A DNA stretch of 64,000 nt. Source: Paenibacillus sp. HB172176 (GTDB lineage Bacteria > Bacillota > Bacilli > Paenibacillales > Paenibacillaceae). The stretch covers positions 496,001 through 560,000 of the forward strand of contig NZ_JAATHD010000003.1 in NCBI RefSeq assembly GCF_011947265.1, given 5' to 3'. Every line of letters begins with the position of its first letter. Position 1 is the first letter of the stretch. Below the pieces are notes generated by a model that saw only the letters and a program-made list of their open reading frames with translations, was not told the DNA's origin and did not search any database. This document shows, one piece after another, positions 28,671-37,468 of this stretch. The translations under genes and the position numbers were made by a program.

Positions 28671-30182
28671 ATGTTCGAAAGAGGACAGAAAAGAATTGCG
28701 AAAGCTGGAATCTTGCTTCTTGCCATTGCGCTTACGATTACAGCTTGCGCAGATAAGGGGAAGAACACGAATGAAAACGCAACAAATGCAGATCAAGGCT
28801 CAGACACACTTCAATTAAGTATGATGGTGCCGACGTGGAGCGCCGAGCAAATGCCGGCGGACAGCTCCGTGCTGCAGAAGCTGGAGGAAACAACCAACAC
28901 TAAACTCTCCCTCTCCTGGGTGCCCTCCACTACTTATACAGATAAGCTTAGCGCTACTGTGGCATCAGGCGAACTGCCTCAAACCTTTGTAGCCCTGGAA
29001 CCGAAGGCATCCTTCATCGTTAATGCCGCAAGATCTGGCATGTTCTGGGAGGTTGGCCCCTATTTGAAGGATTATCCAAACCTCAGCAAAATGTCGGATA
29101 TCGTACTTAACAATATTTCGATTGACGGGAAAATTTATGGCGTGTACCGAGAACGCGATCTCGCTCGCTTCGGATTGATGATTCGCCAGGACTGGCTGGA
29201 CAACTTGAATCTGAAAGCGCCAACAAACCTGGATGAGCTGTATGATGTGCTGAAGGCGTTCGCGACAGATGATCCCGACAAGAATGGGAAACAGGATACG
29301 ATCGGACTGTCAGTCGGCATGCAAGGCAACAACATCGCCGGCTTTAAGGATATATTGGTATATATGGGAGGCCCCAATGAATGGGAGCTTAAAGACGGGA
29401 AGCTGATTCCAGCTCACATGACGGATGCTTATATGGACACATTGAAATTTTACAAAAAGCTATACGATGAGAAGCTAATCAATCAGGATTTTGCTATTGT
29501 TCAGGACGGAAGATCGGTCATGTACAAAGGCAAAGCGGGTCTGTGGATTGATAATATGCTGGATGGCAAGAACATTGAAAATAATATTAAGAAAGTAGAT
29601 CCAGATGCTGAAATTAATTTGTTGAATCGAATCGCCGGGCCAATGGGCGATCGAACGCGGGCGGGCGCAGGATACCTTGGTATGTTCATGATTCCGAAGA
29701 CCAGTGTGAAGACAGAAGCTGAACTTAAACGAATTCTTAGTTTCTTCGATCGAGTGTCCGAGAAGGATATTCAGAATTTGATGAAATACGGCATCGAAGG
29801 CACGCATTATACCATTAAGGATGGCGAATATACTCAGAATGACGATACGAAGGTTAGAGCTGAATTAACGGATGGCAATCAATTCATGATCCTTCAAGAT
29901 CAGGTTGTCAATTATGGTACGGAGCTTGAGCAGCTTAGCACAAAGCTATTCCAAGACAATGCCACATTTGCGGTGCCAAATCCCGCAGCTCCTTTCATTT
30001 CGAACACCGAAATTGAGAAGGGGAAAGAGATCTCGAAGATCATTGCCGATGCGACCGTCAAATTCATTATGGGTTCTGTGGATGAAGCCGGATGGAATCA
30101 AGCAATAGACAAATGGTTGCAGAGCGGTGGCAGCAAGGTCATTGAAGAAATGAACGCGGAATATGCCAAGCTGTCAAAGTAA
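28671..30182 (+). CDS. LplA/LipO-type substrate-binding lipoprotein (cassette 1), 503 aa
   Basis: Extracellular binding protein of cassette 1. The signal peptide ends in the lipobox ITACAD. The mature protein has family marks such as DGKIYGVYRERDLARFGLMI, RQDWLDNLNLKAPTNLDELY and an interdomain DPDKNGKQDTIGL that is probably a calcium-type loop. ATG 28671 has AGGGAGG eight bases upstream; ATG 28641 is in frame but would add ten charged residues before the signal peptide. A terminator hairpin follows, then a membrane AraC sensor, the usual arrangement for this importer class. The bound ligand is unknown; pectic oligosaccharide is inferred from the neighbours. Confidence 0.92.
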   Translation: MFERGQKRIAKAGILLLAIALTITACADKGKNTNENATNADQGSDTLQLSMMVPTWSAEQMPADSSVLQKLEETTNTKLSLSWVPSTTYTDKLSATVASGELPQTFVALEPKASFIVNAARSGMFWEVGPYLKDYPNLSKMSDIVLNNISIDGKIYGVYRERDLARFGLMIRQDWLDNLNLKAPTNLDELYDVLKAFATDDPDKNGKQDTIGLSVGMQGNNIAGFKDILVYMGGPNEWELKDGKLIPAHMTDAYMDTLKFYKKLYDEKLINQDFAIVQDGRSVMYKGKAGLWIDNMLDGKNIENNIKKVDPDAEINLLNRIAGPMGDRTRAGAGYLGMFMIPKTSVKTEAELKRILSFFDRVSEKDIQNLMKYGIEGTHYTIKDGEYTQNDDTKVRAELTDGNQFMILQDQVVNYGTELEQLSTKLFQDNATFAVPNPAAPFISNTEIEKGKEISKIIADATVKFIMGSVDEAGWNQAIDKWLQSGGSKVIEEMNAEYAKLSK

Positions 30183-30195
30183 TAGATGAATCACA

Positions 30196-30220
30196 GGGGA
30201 AGAGGTGACGCCTCTTTCCC
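30196..30220 (+). terminator. Hairpin terminator after ABC cassette 1
   Basis: GGGGAAGAGG pairs with CCTCTTTCCC (10 bp, one wobble) around TGACG, 13 bases after the stop, followed by TTCATTCC. Confidence 0.75.
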
Positions 30221-30298
30221 TTCATTCCGTCATAGCTTGAGATGGAATTTTCGTGTACACTTGGAGTTGCTTTAAACTACTGCGGAGAGGGAGGTTTT

Positions 30299-32572
30299 AT
30301 GAAGCTGCGATCCCCGTCATATCTGATGAAGCTTATGTTGTTGTCCATTGTGATCGGCACGGTTCCCGTCATTCTGCTCGGCTCTTTCGCCTACTATAAT
30401 TCCTCTCAGACTGTGCAGGACAAAGTGAATGCAGGCAACAAATTGCTCCTGCAGCAAATGCAAATGCGCGCCGAGCAAACCTTAAAAACCATTGATAATT
30501 CAGCGACACAGCTTCTGCAGTCTCCCAGCGTGACCGGAGCTTTTCAGTCCGATATCACCAAATATGATTTTCAATTGGTGCACGAGCTTTATGAAGGCAT
30601 ATCTCGTATTCAGACATACGAACTAGGAATTAAGGATGTTTTCTTATATAGTCTAAGCAAGAATTGGATCGTTTCTAGCGAAGGCGTTAATGAATATAGT
30701 GATCCTGCGTTCAGGCCGCAGCTTGAAGCGTTCTCGCTTTATAAGGCAGGCTCGTTCTGGACAAGCGGTGCGAAGGATTTGCCGGAGTCCTACCAATCCG
30801 TCTACTTCGTGAAGAAGTATCCGATTAATTCGACCAATCCAACCGGCATTATATGTGTTGTGCTATCTTCTGAGGTTATGAAGGAGATGGACGCTTTCCT
30901 GAACGGTAAGCTCGGAAGCGCGTTTATCCTGGACAGCCATTCGTCAGTTATTGTGCATAAGGATAGAAAGATTCTTGGAAGCAGCATGCTGGATCAATCT
31001 TATATGACGCCTGCTTTGGAATCGAAAGAACTATCGGGGCAGTACGCAGCGAAACAGAACGGAGAAGATGTAACCGTTACTTATCGCAAATCAACGTACA
31101 ACGGATGGAGCTATGTATCCATCGCTTCGAACGACGAAGTCAATGCGCAGAACAAAATTATCGGCTGGATCACTCTGCTAGTATGTGTAAGTATTCTGTT
31201 AGTGACGTTGCTTGTAGCCTGGTTCGGCTCCAATAAGATGTACCGTCCCATCCAATCGCTTTATTCCGCGCTTAAGAGCATTCCTGTTACAAGCGATCAA
31301 CCGGAGGCGAACGGCGAGCTTCAGGTCATTGGGGAACGCGTCGATTATTTGATACGCAATCAATCCTTAATTATGAATGAGCTCAAGGGACAACAGATTC
31401 AGCTTAAGGAATTCTTCATGCATAAGCTGTTAAGCGGCACGATTCCCGTCGCCGAGTTCGAAGAAAAGCTTAGTCTCTACGGATTAGAGCAATTATGGTC
31501 ATCTATGATTGTTGTAGCGATTCAGATCGATTCTCTTAAGAACACCAGATTTGAAGAAGCGAATCGCGATTTGCTCATGTTCGCAATCGGCAATATCGTC
31601 GGTGAGCTTGTTGTGCCTGAGCAGAGGCTCAGTCCGATCGTATTATCGGATTATCAAGTGACCTTGCTAGGCTCGGACAATTCGAATTTCAAATCAATTG
31701 TGTTTAATCTTTGCGATGAGATTCAAAAGGCCGTCTATCAATATTTGAATATCAAGGTCAGCATAGGAATCAGTCGTGCTTTTCAGCAAATTTCAGATTC
31801 GCAACAGGCTCTCCACGAAGCGATGACAGCTTTGAAATACAGGGTGGGATTAGGTCAGGAATCGATTCTGTTCATTGAGGATGTGCAGCCTCAGAAAATC
31901 AATCATTACTTATTCCCGCATGCTGGGGAACAAGCTTTATTCGACTCGATCCGTTCGGGCAATGAAGAGCAATCGGCGACGGACTTGCATTCGTTTATTG
32001 AAGAATTGTTCCAACCTGAGCATCAACATGCGGATTATCAGTTGTCTGTGGTTCGACTGCTGGTTGACTTGCTCAAATTCGGACAGGAATTGCAAATACC
32101 AATGGATCACCTTGGGGAAGACGAGGCAGCTTTGATTCAATCCTTATTTAAGATTAGAGATAAGATGGAGATGGAGACTTGGTTCTGGATGAATTTCGCA
32201 CATCCGTATCTGCAGGAGCTTGGCTCGCGGCGCGAATCCCAATACAAGCAAATTTCCGATGCCGTTATGGATATCATAAAGAGAGAATTCGATTCGGAAC
32301 TCACCCTCGAGGAATGCTCCGCTCGGATTAACTATCATCCACATTATGTAAGCCGTGTGTTTCGGCAAGAAACCGGAATTAACTTCGGCGATTATTTGAC
32401 GCAATATCGAATCGATATGGCAAAAAAGTGGCTCAAGGAATCCGATATGAAAGTATTGGAGATTGCAGAGAGGCTGCAATACAATAATTCCGCCAATTTT
32501 ATCCGCTCATTCCGCAAGATTGCAGGAATGACGCCGGGGCAGTACCGAGAGCACTGGAAAGCCTCGATGTAA
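30299..32572 (+). CDS. Membrane sensor AraC-family regulator, 757 aa
   Basis: One-component membrane regulator. A first membrane helix (about 12-35, LSIVIGTVPVILLGSF), an extracellular sensor of about 250 residues (dCACHE-like) and a second helix (about 285-310) are followed by a cytoplasmic middle domain. The C-terminal AraC double helix-turn-helix ends IAERLQYNNSANFIRSFRK. ATG 30299 has GAGAGGGAGG just upstream; the in-frame start at 30242 lacks a ribosome site and would put 19 residues before the helix. It lies between importer cassette 1 and the PL9-CE12 gene, whose upstream element at 32688 is a candidate target. Confidence 0.9.
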   Translation: MKLRSPSYLMKLMLLSIVIGTVPVILLGSFAYYNSSQTVQDKVNAGNKLLLQQMQMRAEQTLKTIDNSATQLLQSPSVTGAFQSDITKYDFQLVHELYEGISRIQTYELGIKDVFLYSLSKNWIVSSEGVNEYSDPAFRPQLEAFSLYKAGSFWTSGAKDLPESYQSVYFVKKYPINSTNPTGIICVVLSSEVMKEMDAFLNGKLGSAFILDSHSSVIVHKDRKILGSSMLDQSYMTPALESKELSGQYAAKQNGEDVTVTYRKSTYNGWSYVSIASNDEVNAQNKIIGWITLLVCVSILLVTLLVAWFGSNKMYRPIQSLYSALKSIPVTSDQPEANGELQVIGERVDYLIRNQSLIMNELKGQQIQLKEFFMHKLLSGTIPVAEFEEKLSLYGLEQLWSSMIVVAIQIDSLKNTRFEEANRDLLMFAIGNIVGELVVPEQRLSPIVLSDYQVTLLGSDNSNFKSIVFNLCDEIQKAVYQYLNIKVSIGISRAFQQISDSQQALHEAMTALKYRVGLGQESILFIEDVQPQKINHYLFPHAGEQALFDSIRSGNEEQSATDLHSFIEELFQPEHQHADYQLSVVRLLVDLLKFGQELQIPMDHLGEDEAALIQSLFKIRDKMEMETWFWMNFAHPYLQELGSRRESQYKQISDAVMDIIKREFDSELTLEECSARINYHPHYVSRVFRQETGINFGDYLTQYRIDMAKKWLKESDMKVLEIAERLQYNNSANFIRSFRKIAGMTPGQYREHWKASM

Positions 32573-32687
32573 TGAAACGATATGGCAATTGCCGATTCGG
32601 CCTATACAAAATGAAAGACTGGAAAATGCAAGGACTGCGTCCAAGCGTTTCTCTAGTTTTTTTCATTTGCTTCGCTGTTTGCCCAGA

Positions 32688-32794
32688 TTGCACTTTCGAG
32701 ATGCAATAGTACTTTTTGATCTATGCCCTAATCTAACAAGATGAAACGGGTATAAGAATGTCCTCTTGCTGGAAATCAGATGGCCATACATAAT
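32688..32794 (+). promoter_or_regulatory. Promoter with upstream operator-like element, copy A
   Basis: TTGCACTTTC, GATGCAATAGTAC and TTTTTGAT (32688-32720) precede a promoter TTGCTG, 17-base spacer, CATAAT (32766-32794). The same arrangement recurs at 37318-37425 with near-identical spacing. The distal position suits a site for an activator; one of the AraC sensors is the likely binder. Confidence 0.65.
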
Positions 32795-32843
32795 AAAGCT
32801 CGCAGCGCTAGCAGCTAGATAGGTGTCAATGAACAAATATTAT

Positions 32844-32857
32844 TGAAAGCGCATGCA
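32844..32857 (+). promoter_or_regulatory. cre-like site in the PL9-CE12 leader
   Basis: TGAAAGCGCATGCA matches TGWAARCGYTWNCW with one mismatch. It lies 50 bases downstream of the CATAAT box, a position suited to roadblock repression by CcpA. Confidence 0.55.
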
Positions 32858-32939
32858 AAAAATGGAGGTGAGGAACGTATTTGACTTCTGGATGACAAAA
32901 AGAAAAACAATCTGTTACAAAAAAAAGGAGGAAGTGAAA

Positions 32940-35900
32940 TTGGGAAAAATCATGAAATACTTCGTTGCAACGGCATTTAGCTTAGCTGCAGCATTCGTTA
33001 TTTCGCATTCCGTATATGCTGCAAACTATTACATCGCTCCAAATGGCGACGATAGCAATTCGGGATCAGAAAGTGCTCCATTCCAAAGCTTGATGCAGGC
33101 ACAGTCAGCGGCCTCTTCCGGAGATACCGTGTATATTCGCGGGGGAGAGTATCATGATTTTCAAATTGCAAAAACCGACAGCAATTATAATTATGTGAAT
33201 CATTTCAATAAGGACGGTATTTCCTACGAAGCTTACCCTGGCGATGAAAGACCTGTATTCAATTTCGAGAATGTTCCGACAAATTTGCGTGTGGCTGCTT
33301 TTTTTGTAGCGGATGGAGTAACGGGCCTGAAATTCAAAGGGTTTGATGTGACTGGCGTTAAAGTAGGCGATCAAAAGCAATCCGAGGTCTTCCGAGTCAG
33401 GGGGCAGGCCACGATTGAGCATGTAGTTGCCCATGATAATGAAGCAATTGGCTTCTACTATACGGGATACGGCTCCGGCACGGTGCGAGACAGCGATGCG
33501 TATAACAATATTGGACCAACGGACACATCGGCCTCTAATACCGATGGCTTTGGCGCTCACGCCAATTCAGTTTCGTTCATCAACGACCGTGCTTGGAACA
33601 ACAGCGACGATGGGTTTGACAGCATCAGTTCACATGCCCCCGTACTCTATGACCATAGCTGGTCATTCAATAACAGGGGGAATCAAGACGGAATCGGCGA
33701 TCAGAATGGGTTCAAAGTCGGCGGATATTCCTATCGGACATCCGGATTTCCTGATCCGATGCCCGTTCATACCGTACAATATTGCTTATCCGTTAATAAC
33801 GGAGCCAACGGTTTTTACGCGAATCATCAGCCGGGTCAATCAGCGACCTGGACGAACAACACAGCCTACAATAATGGAAATGCCAACTTCAATATGCTAG
33901 AGAGAGTCAGTCAAACCGATATTAACAACATTCCTGGCTATAGAGAGATCTTGCATAATAACATTTCTTATGGCGGTACATTAGTAGCGAATAGCGAAAG
34001 CTCTGCCGAAAAAATAACGAATAATTCCTGGACCATAGACGGCGGGCTGGAAATTAATGATGAAGACTTTGTAAGTCTGGACACGTCTCAATTATCCGCG
34101 CCTAGAAAAGCAGATGGCAGTTTGCCTGATGTTACATTTATGCTTCCGGTGGAATCGAGCCGGCTCTATGAAAACGGTTTAGGATACCTCGCTGACAAAG
34201 CCAGCATCGATAGTGAGAGTGATTTCGATTCCGAACATGTTAAATTTGATTTTGGTTCTGCAGAAAACGAAGCAAAAGGGTATATTGGTGTATCGGCGGA
34301 TACGGCTTATACAGAAGATAAAGGCTATGGTTTTCTAGGATTGGGTCCTAACGGTTACCTAGAGGATTCTAGAAGCGACGGCTTTGTCATGCAAGCTGGA
34401 CAAGAAATCAAGCTGCAGGATGTAACAAATCAACCTCATAAGAAGGTTAAGGCTAACGATGACGCGGTAGCGGTAACAGAATCAGATATGCCTATTCGTT
34501 TTGCAGTAAGCGTGGCCCCGAATACCTATTATAAGGTAAAAGTAACATTAACCGGCGCTGATCCAAGCAAGGATGCCATTATCAATTTATTTTCAGAAAA
34601 AAGGCATATGCTTTTAACCGAAAAGGTAATTCCCGCGGGCGCTCGCTTTTCCTATGAATTTAATGTTAATGTTCAAAATGTATATTCAAAAGTAACGGGA
34701 ACCTACATCGATAAGATGCTGAATATTGCCGTAAACGGTGAGAACGCTGCCATTGCTTCTGCAGAGATTTCACAGCTGAAGCAGGGTAAAACGCTTTGGG
34801 TGTTAGGAGACTCCACAGTGAATGATCAGACTGCGCCTCTCCCTTACTTTAGGCTGCAAAATTATTCTGGCGTCGGCGCGGCTCTGTCCAAATATATGGG
34901 TCCGGATATTGCCGTATCGAATCATGCAGAAAGCGGTTTGGACGATTATACAAGCAGGAAGCATTTCGATCAGTTTAAAGACCGCATTCAACCTGGAGAT
35001 TATGTCTATTTTGAGTTTGGTCACAATCACAAAACCGATGGCCCGACAGGATACTATAACGGGATTTCCTATTATTATAATTATGTTCACCAAAAAGGAG
35101 CGAATTTCATCGTTGTCGGTCCAATTGATCGACATAGGGCTTATCAATACGATGCTTCAACCAATGAGTGGACTTCGACACTGGAAGGGTTTTCTGCGAT
35201 AGGAAAACAGTATGTGGATGAAAGAGTTGCTGCTGGCGCAAAGGATATTGCATTTGTCGATCTTAATAAACCATCGCTGGAATGGTATTCTCAGCTTTGT
35301 GAATCGCTGGGTGAAGGAGCTGAGAGTACAGATTATTATTTCCGAGGCATTCAAGGCGGAACTGTAGACGGCACGCATCCGAATGACGCTGGAGTTGACC
35401 ACTTTGCAAACATGTTCATCGAAAGCGCTGAGGCTATCATTCATACGAATCATAATACCCCACAAGCCAAAGTATTGGCTAAATTACTAAAGGGCGCAAG
35501 AAATGAAACGCCGTATATGGTTCCCGCTTCTATAACAAACTTAGGGCCTGCTCCGAACAGCGCTTATCCTCAGCCGTATGAAACGACAGCTGCTCCATTC
35601 CCGTTAGTTATAAACGCTATTGATAAAGATACTGATGGGAAGATTGTAGCGATGAAGGTAACGAAACAAGGCGACTTTTCAACTTATGGCAGAGGAATTG
35701 TTGAGGTCTATAAAGCAAATGGAGAGCTAAAAGGCACTGCGTACGCGAATGAACAAATTGATAACACGCTTGAAGGTGAACAAACGGTTACATTCACAAC
35801 CGACTTGGCAGTCGAGGCTTCCGAAGATGCCGCTATTATTTCAGGTGATAATAATATTAGCTGGACTGAGCAGAATGTAGCCTTACAGGTTCTTCCTGAT

Positions 35901-36410
35901 GAAGGGAAATATTGGACAGATACAGCAAATCTTAATGGACATAGCCCAGAGCTATCGTATAACGTCAACTTTGATCAAGCGGGAACCTATCATGTGTGGG
36001 TGCAATCTACGGCGATTGATGGATACAGCAATTCTATCCATGTGGGGATAGACGACCACTATCAATTTACACAGAATTATCTTGAACAGTCTGTGGATTA
36101 CGTCTGGAACAATGCAGGGCAAATACAAATTGACGCTGCGGGTTTGCATGACTTTAATGTTTGGGCGAGAGAAGATGGAGTAGGACTCAAAGCTATATAT
36201 TTAACAACAAGCAGTAAGCAACCAGAAGAATACACGAATTGGACAACGAAAGTGGATGTAGCGGAACTGAATGTCATGGATGGGGAGATCGGATTTAATA
36301 CAGATATTGCACAAGAAAAAGAAACCTTGAGAGCTTATGTAAAGGGATTTGAAGATAAACCGGGATATCCGCTTACAGATGAACAGCTTTCAGACTTTTA
36401 TATCAATTAA
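32940..36410 (+). CDS. Secreted PL9 lyase - CE12 acetylesterase fusion, 1156 aa
   Basis: Predicted bifunctional pectin enzyme. A signal peptide (about 1-29, ending HSVYAA) is followed by a right-handed beta-helix with PL9 marks: YYIAPNGDDSNSGSESAPF, NTDGFGAH, RAWNNSDDGFD (calcium site type) and NGFKVGG with candidate base Lys259. A beta domain (about 480-615) leads into a CE12 rhamnogalacturonan-acetylesterase-type SGNH domain with GDST (Ser625), FGHNH and DGTHPND (Asp810, His813). The end carries a carbohydrate-binding-like beta-sandwich (about 965-1090). Start is TTG 32940, eight bases after AAGGAGG; the ATG at 32853 has no ribosome site. No SLH repeats, so it is probably released. Each half is well supported; cooperation between them is inferred. 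Confidence 0.85.
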   Translation: MGKIMKYFVATAFSLAAAFVISHSVYAANYYIAPNGDDSNSGSESAPFQSLMQAQSAASSGDTVYIRGGEYHDFQIAKTDSNYNYVNHFNKDGISYEAYPGDERPVFNFENVPTNLRVAAFFVADGVTGLKFKGFDVTGVKVGDQKQSEVFRVRGQATIEHVVAHDNEAIGFYYTGYGSGTVRDSDAYNNIGPTDTSASNTDGFGAHANSVSFINDRAWNNSDDGFDSISSHAPVLYDHSWSFNNRGNQDGIGDQNGFKVGGYSYRTSGFPDPMPVHTVQYCLSVNNGANGFYANHQPGQSATWTNNTAYNNGNANFNMLERVSQTDINNIPGYREILHNNISYGGTLVANSESSAEKITNNSWTIDGGLEINDEDFVSLDTSQLSAPRKADGSLPDVTFMLPVESSRLYENGLGYLADKASIDSESDFDSEHVKFDFGSAENEAKGYIGVSADTAYTEDKGYGFLGLGPNGYLEDSRSDGFVMQAGQEIKLQDVTNQPHKKVKANDDAVAVTESDMPIRFAVSVAPNTYYKVKVTLTGADPSKDAIINLFSEKRHMLLTEKVIPAGARFSYEFNVNVQNVYSKVTGTYIDKMLNIAVNGENAAIASAEISQLKQGKTLWVLGDSTVNDQTAPLPYFRLQNYSGVGAALSKYMGPDIAVSNHAESGLDDYTSRKHFDQFKDRIQPGDYVYFEFGHNHKTDGPTGYYNGISYYYNYVHQKGANFIVVGPIDRHRAYQYDASTNEWTSTLEGFSAIGKQYVDERVAAGAKDIAFVDLNKPSLEWYSQLCESLGEGAESTDYYFRGIQGGTVDGTHPNDAGVDHFANMFIESAEAIIHTNHNTPQAKVLAKLLKGARNETPYMVPASITNLGPAPNSAYPQPYETTAAPFPLVINAIDKDTDGKIVAMKVTKQGDFSTYGRGIVEVYKANGELKGTAYANEQIDNTLEGEQTVTFTTDLAVEASEDAAIISGDNNISWTEQNVALQVLPDEGKYWTDTANLNGHSPELSYNVNFDQAGTYHVWVQSTAIDGYSNSIHVGIDDHYQFTQNYLEQSVDYVWNNAGQIQIDAAGLHDFNVWAREDGVGLKAIYLTTSSKQPEEYTNWTTKVDVAELNVMDGEIGFNTDIAQEKETLRAYVKGFEDKPGYPLTDEQLSDFYIN

Positions 36411-36431
36411 GTGAAACGACGGATTATACTC

Positions 36432-36468
36432 GATGACTTCTGTACCGAACAGGAGTCATCTCTTTTTT
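36432..36468 (+). terminator. Strong terminator after the PL9-CE12 gene
   Basis: GATGACTTCTGT pairs with ACAGGAGTCATC (12 bp, one wobble) around ACCGA and is followed by TCTTTTTT. Confidence 0.9.
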
Positions 36469-36497
36469 AATGCCTTAGGGCTAGAAGGAGGATAGGA

Positions 36498-37304
36498 ATG
36501 AAAATCAAATATACGCTGTTCATTCTACTCGCATGCTTGGGCATAGGGACGTTCGTTCTTTTAGCTTGCAATCATCAAGGGATTGCTGAAGGCGCAACAG
36601 ATTTGCCGCATCACGTTAGTTTGGATATTGGAAAAGGCATAAATATGGAGTTTGTTCTGATAGAACCAGGAACCTTTCCAATGGGCTCTTCTGTTGCTGA
36701 GGAGGATGAAGCGCCTGAACATCCAGTTGCGATTTCACAACCGTATTATCTTGGAATTTATGAGGTTACCCAGGAGCAATGGGTGGCAATGATGGGCAAT
36801 GACCCAAGTACTTTCAAAGGGGGAAAACGGCCTGTAGATCGTGTCAGCTGGGAGGATTCTCAAATTTTCATAAATAAGCTTCAAGAAAAAACGGATCGTG
36901 AGTTTGCTTTGCCTACGGAGGCGCAGTGGGAATATGCCGCCAGAGCCGGAACGAACACCCGATGGCATTTCGGTGATACGGAGTCCAAGTTGGGCGATTA
37001 TGCCTGGTTTGAGGGAAATTCCAATGATGAAACTCATCCAGTTGGTCAGAAGGAACCGAATGCATGGGGGCTTTACGATATGTATGGAAATGTTCAAGAA
37101 TGGTGCAAGGATTGGTATGGGGCTCCTTATGCGAAAGAGAAAGCATCCGACCCGCAGGGCAAAGCCTCTGGTGATTCAAAAGTGTTGCGCGGGGGAGCTT
37201 GGGGAGATGACTTTACGATGGTTCGCTCAACCTATCGCAACGCCAATGGCATCGACGCCAAAACTTCGGGCACTGGATTCAGGGTCGTCATGATGGTCGA
37301 ATAA
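36498..37304 (+). CDS. FGE/SUMF1-fold lipoprotein lacking the catalytic cysteines, 268 aa
   Basis: The signal peptide ends LLAC (Cys24), so it should be a surface lipoprotein. The remainder is a full formylglycine-generating-enzyme-like fold: FVLIEPGTFPMGSS, YEVTQEQW, RPVDRVSWEDSQIF, LPTEAQWEYAARAG, GLYDMYGNVQEW and a closing GTGFRV. In active FGE the segment RGGSW is followed by two cysteines. Here it reads RGGAWGDDFTMVR, with Asp and Val in place of both, so sulfatase maturation is very unlikely. Ribosome site AAGGAGGA precedes ATG 36498. Placed between the PL9-CE12 enzyme and an importer, it may bind glycan or assist an enzyme; the function is unknown. Confidence 0.85.
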   Translation: MKIKYTLFILLACLGIGTFVLLACNHQGIAEGATDLPHHVSLDIGKGINMEFVLIEPGTFPMGSSVAEEDEAPEHPVAISQPYYLGIYEVTQEQWVAMMGNDPSTFKGGKRPVDRVSWEDSQIFINKLQEKTDREFALPTEAQWEYAARAGTNTRWHFGDTESKLGDYAWFEGNSNDETHPVGQKEPNAWGLYDMYGNVQEWCKDWYGAPYAKEKASDPQGKASGDSKVLRGGAWGDDFTMVRSTYRNANGIDAKTSGTGFRVVMMVE

Positions 37305-37317
37305 TGGTTTGGCATCG

Positions 37318-37425
37318 TTGCACTTTCCGGATGTAGTAGTACATTTTGATAACAAGAGCGTAATCATTGGGGTATAGCAGTTTCAAGAAAATCCCCTTGT
37401 TGGAAATTGAATGCCGTTTCATAAT
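37318..37425 (+). promoter_or_regulatory. Promoter with upstream operator-like element, copy B
   Basis: TTGCACTTTC, GATGTAGTAGTAC and TTTTGATA (37318-37351) precede TTGTTG, a 17-base spacer and CATAAT (37397-37425). Element-to-promoter distance is 79 bases here and 78 in copy A. It drives the LplB-LplC-LplA-YetA genes. Confidence 0.65.
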
Positions 37426-37468
37426 AAAACCACATCGCTCGAGACGAGAAAATGTCGGAGGCTGAAAG

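Larger units (their letters stand above)
32573..32939. other. Long non-coding gap: operator, promoter and cre
   Basis: The 367 bases between the AraC sensor and the PL9-CE12 gene hold no convincing ORF. The first part (to about 32685) shows only a weak GGCAATTGCC palindrome and a T-run at 32657-32663. The second part carries the upstream element and promoter (32688-32794), the cre-like site (32844-32857) and the ribosome site (32925-32931). Confidence 0.7.

Noticed and set aside
36498..37304. Reading the FGE-like gene as the sulfatase maturase
   Set aside because: Both catalytic cysteines are absent and the protein is an exported lipoprotein, whereas the sulfatase is cytoplasmic.
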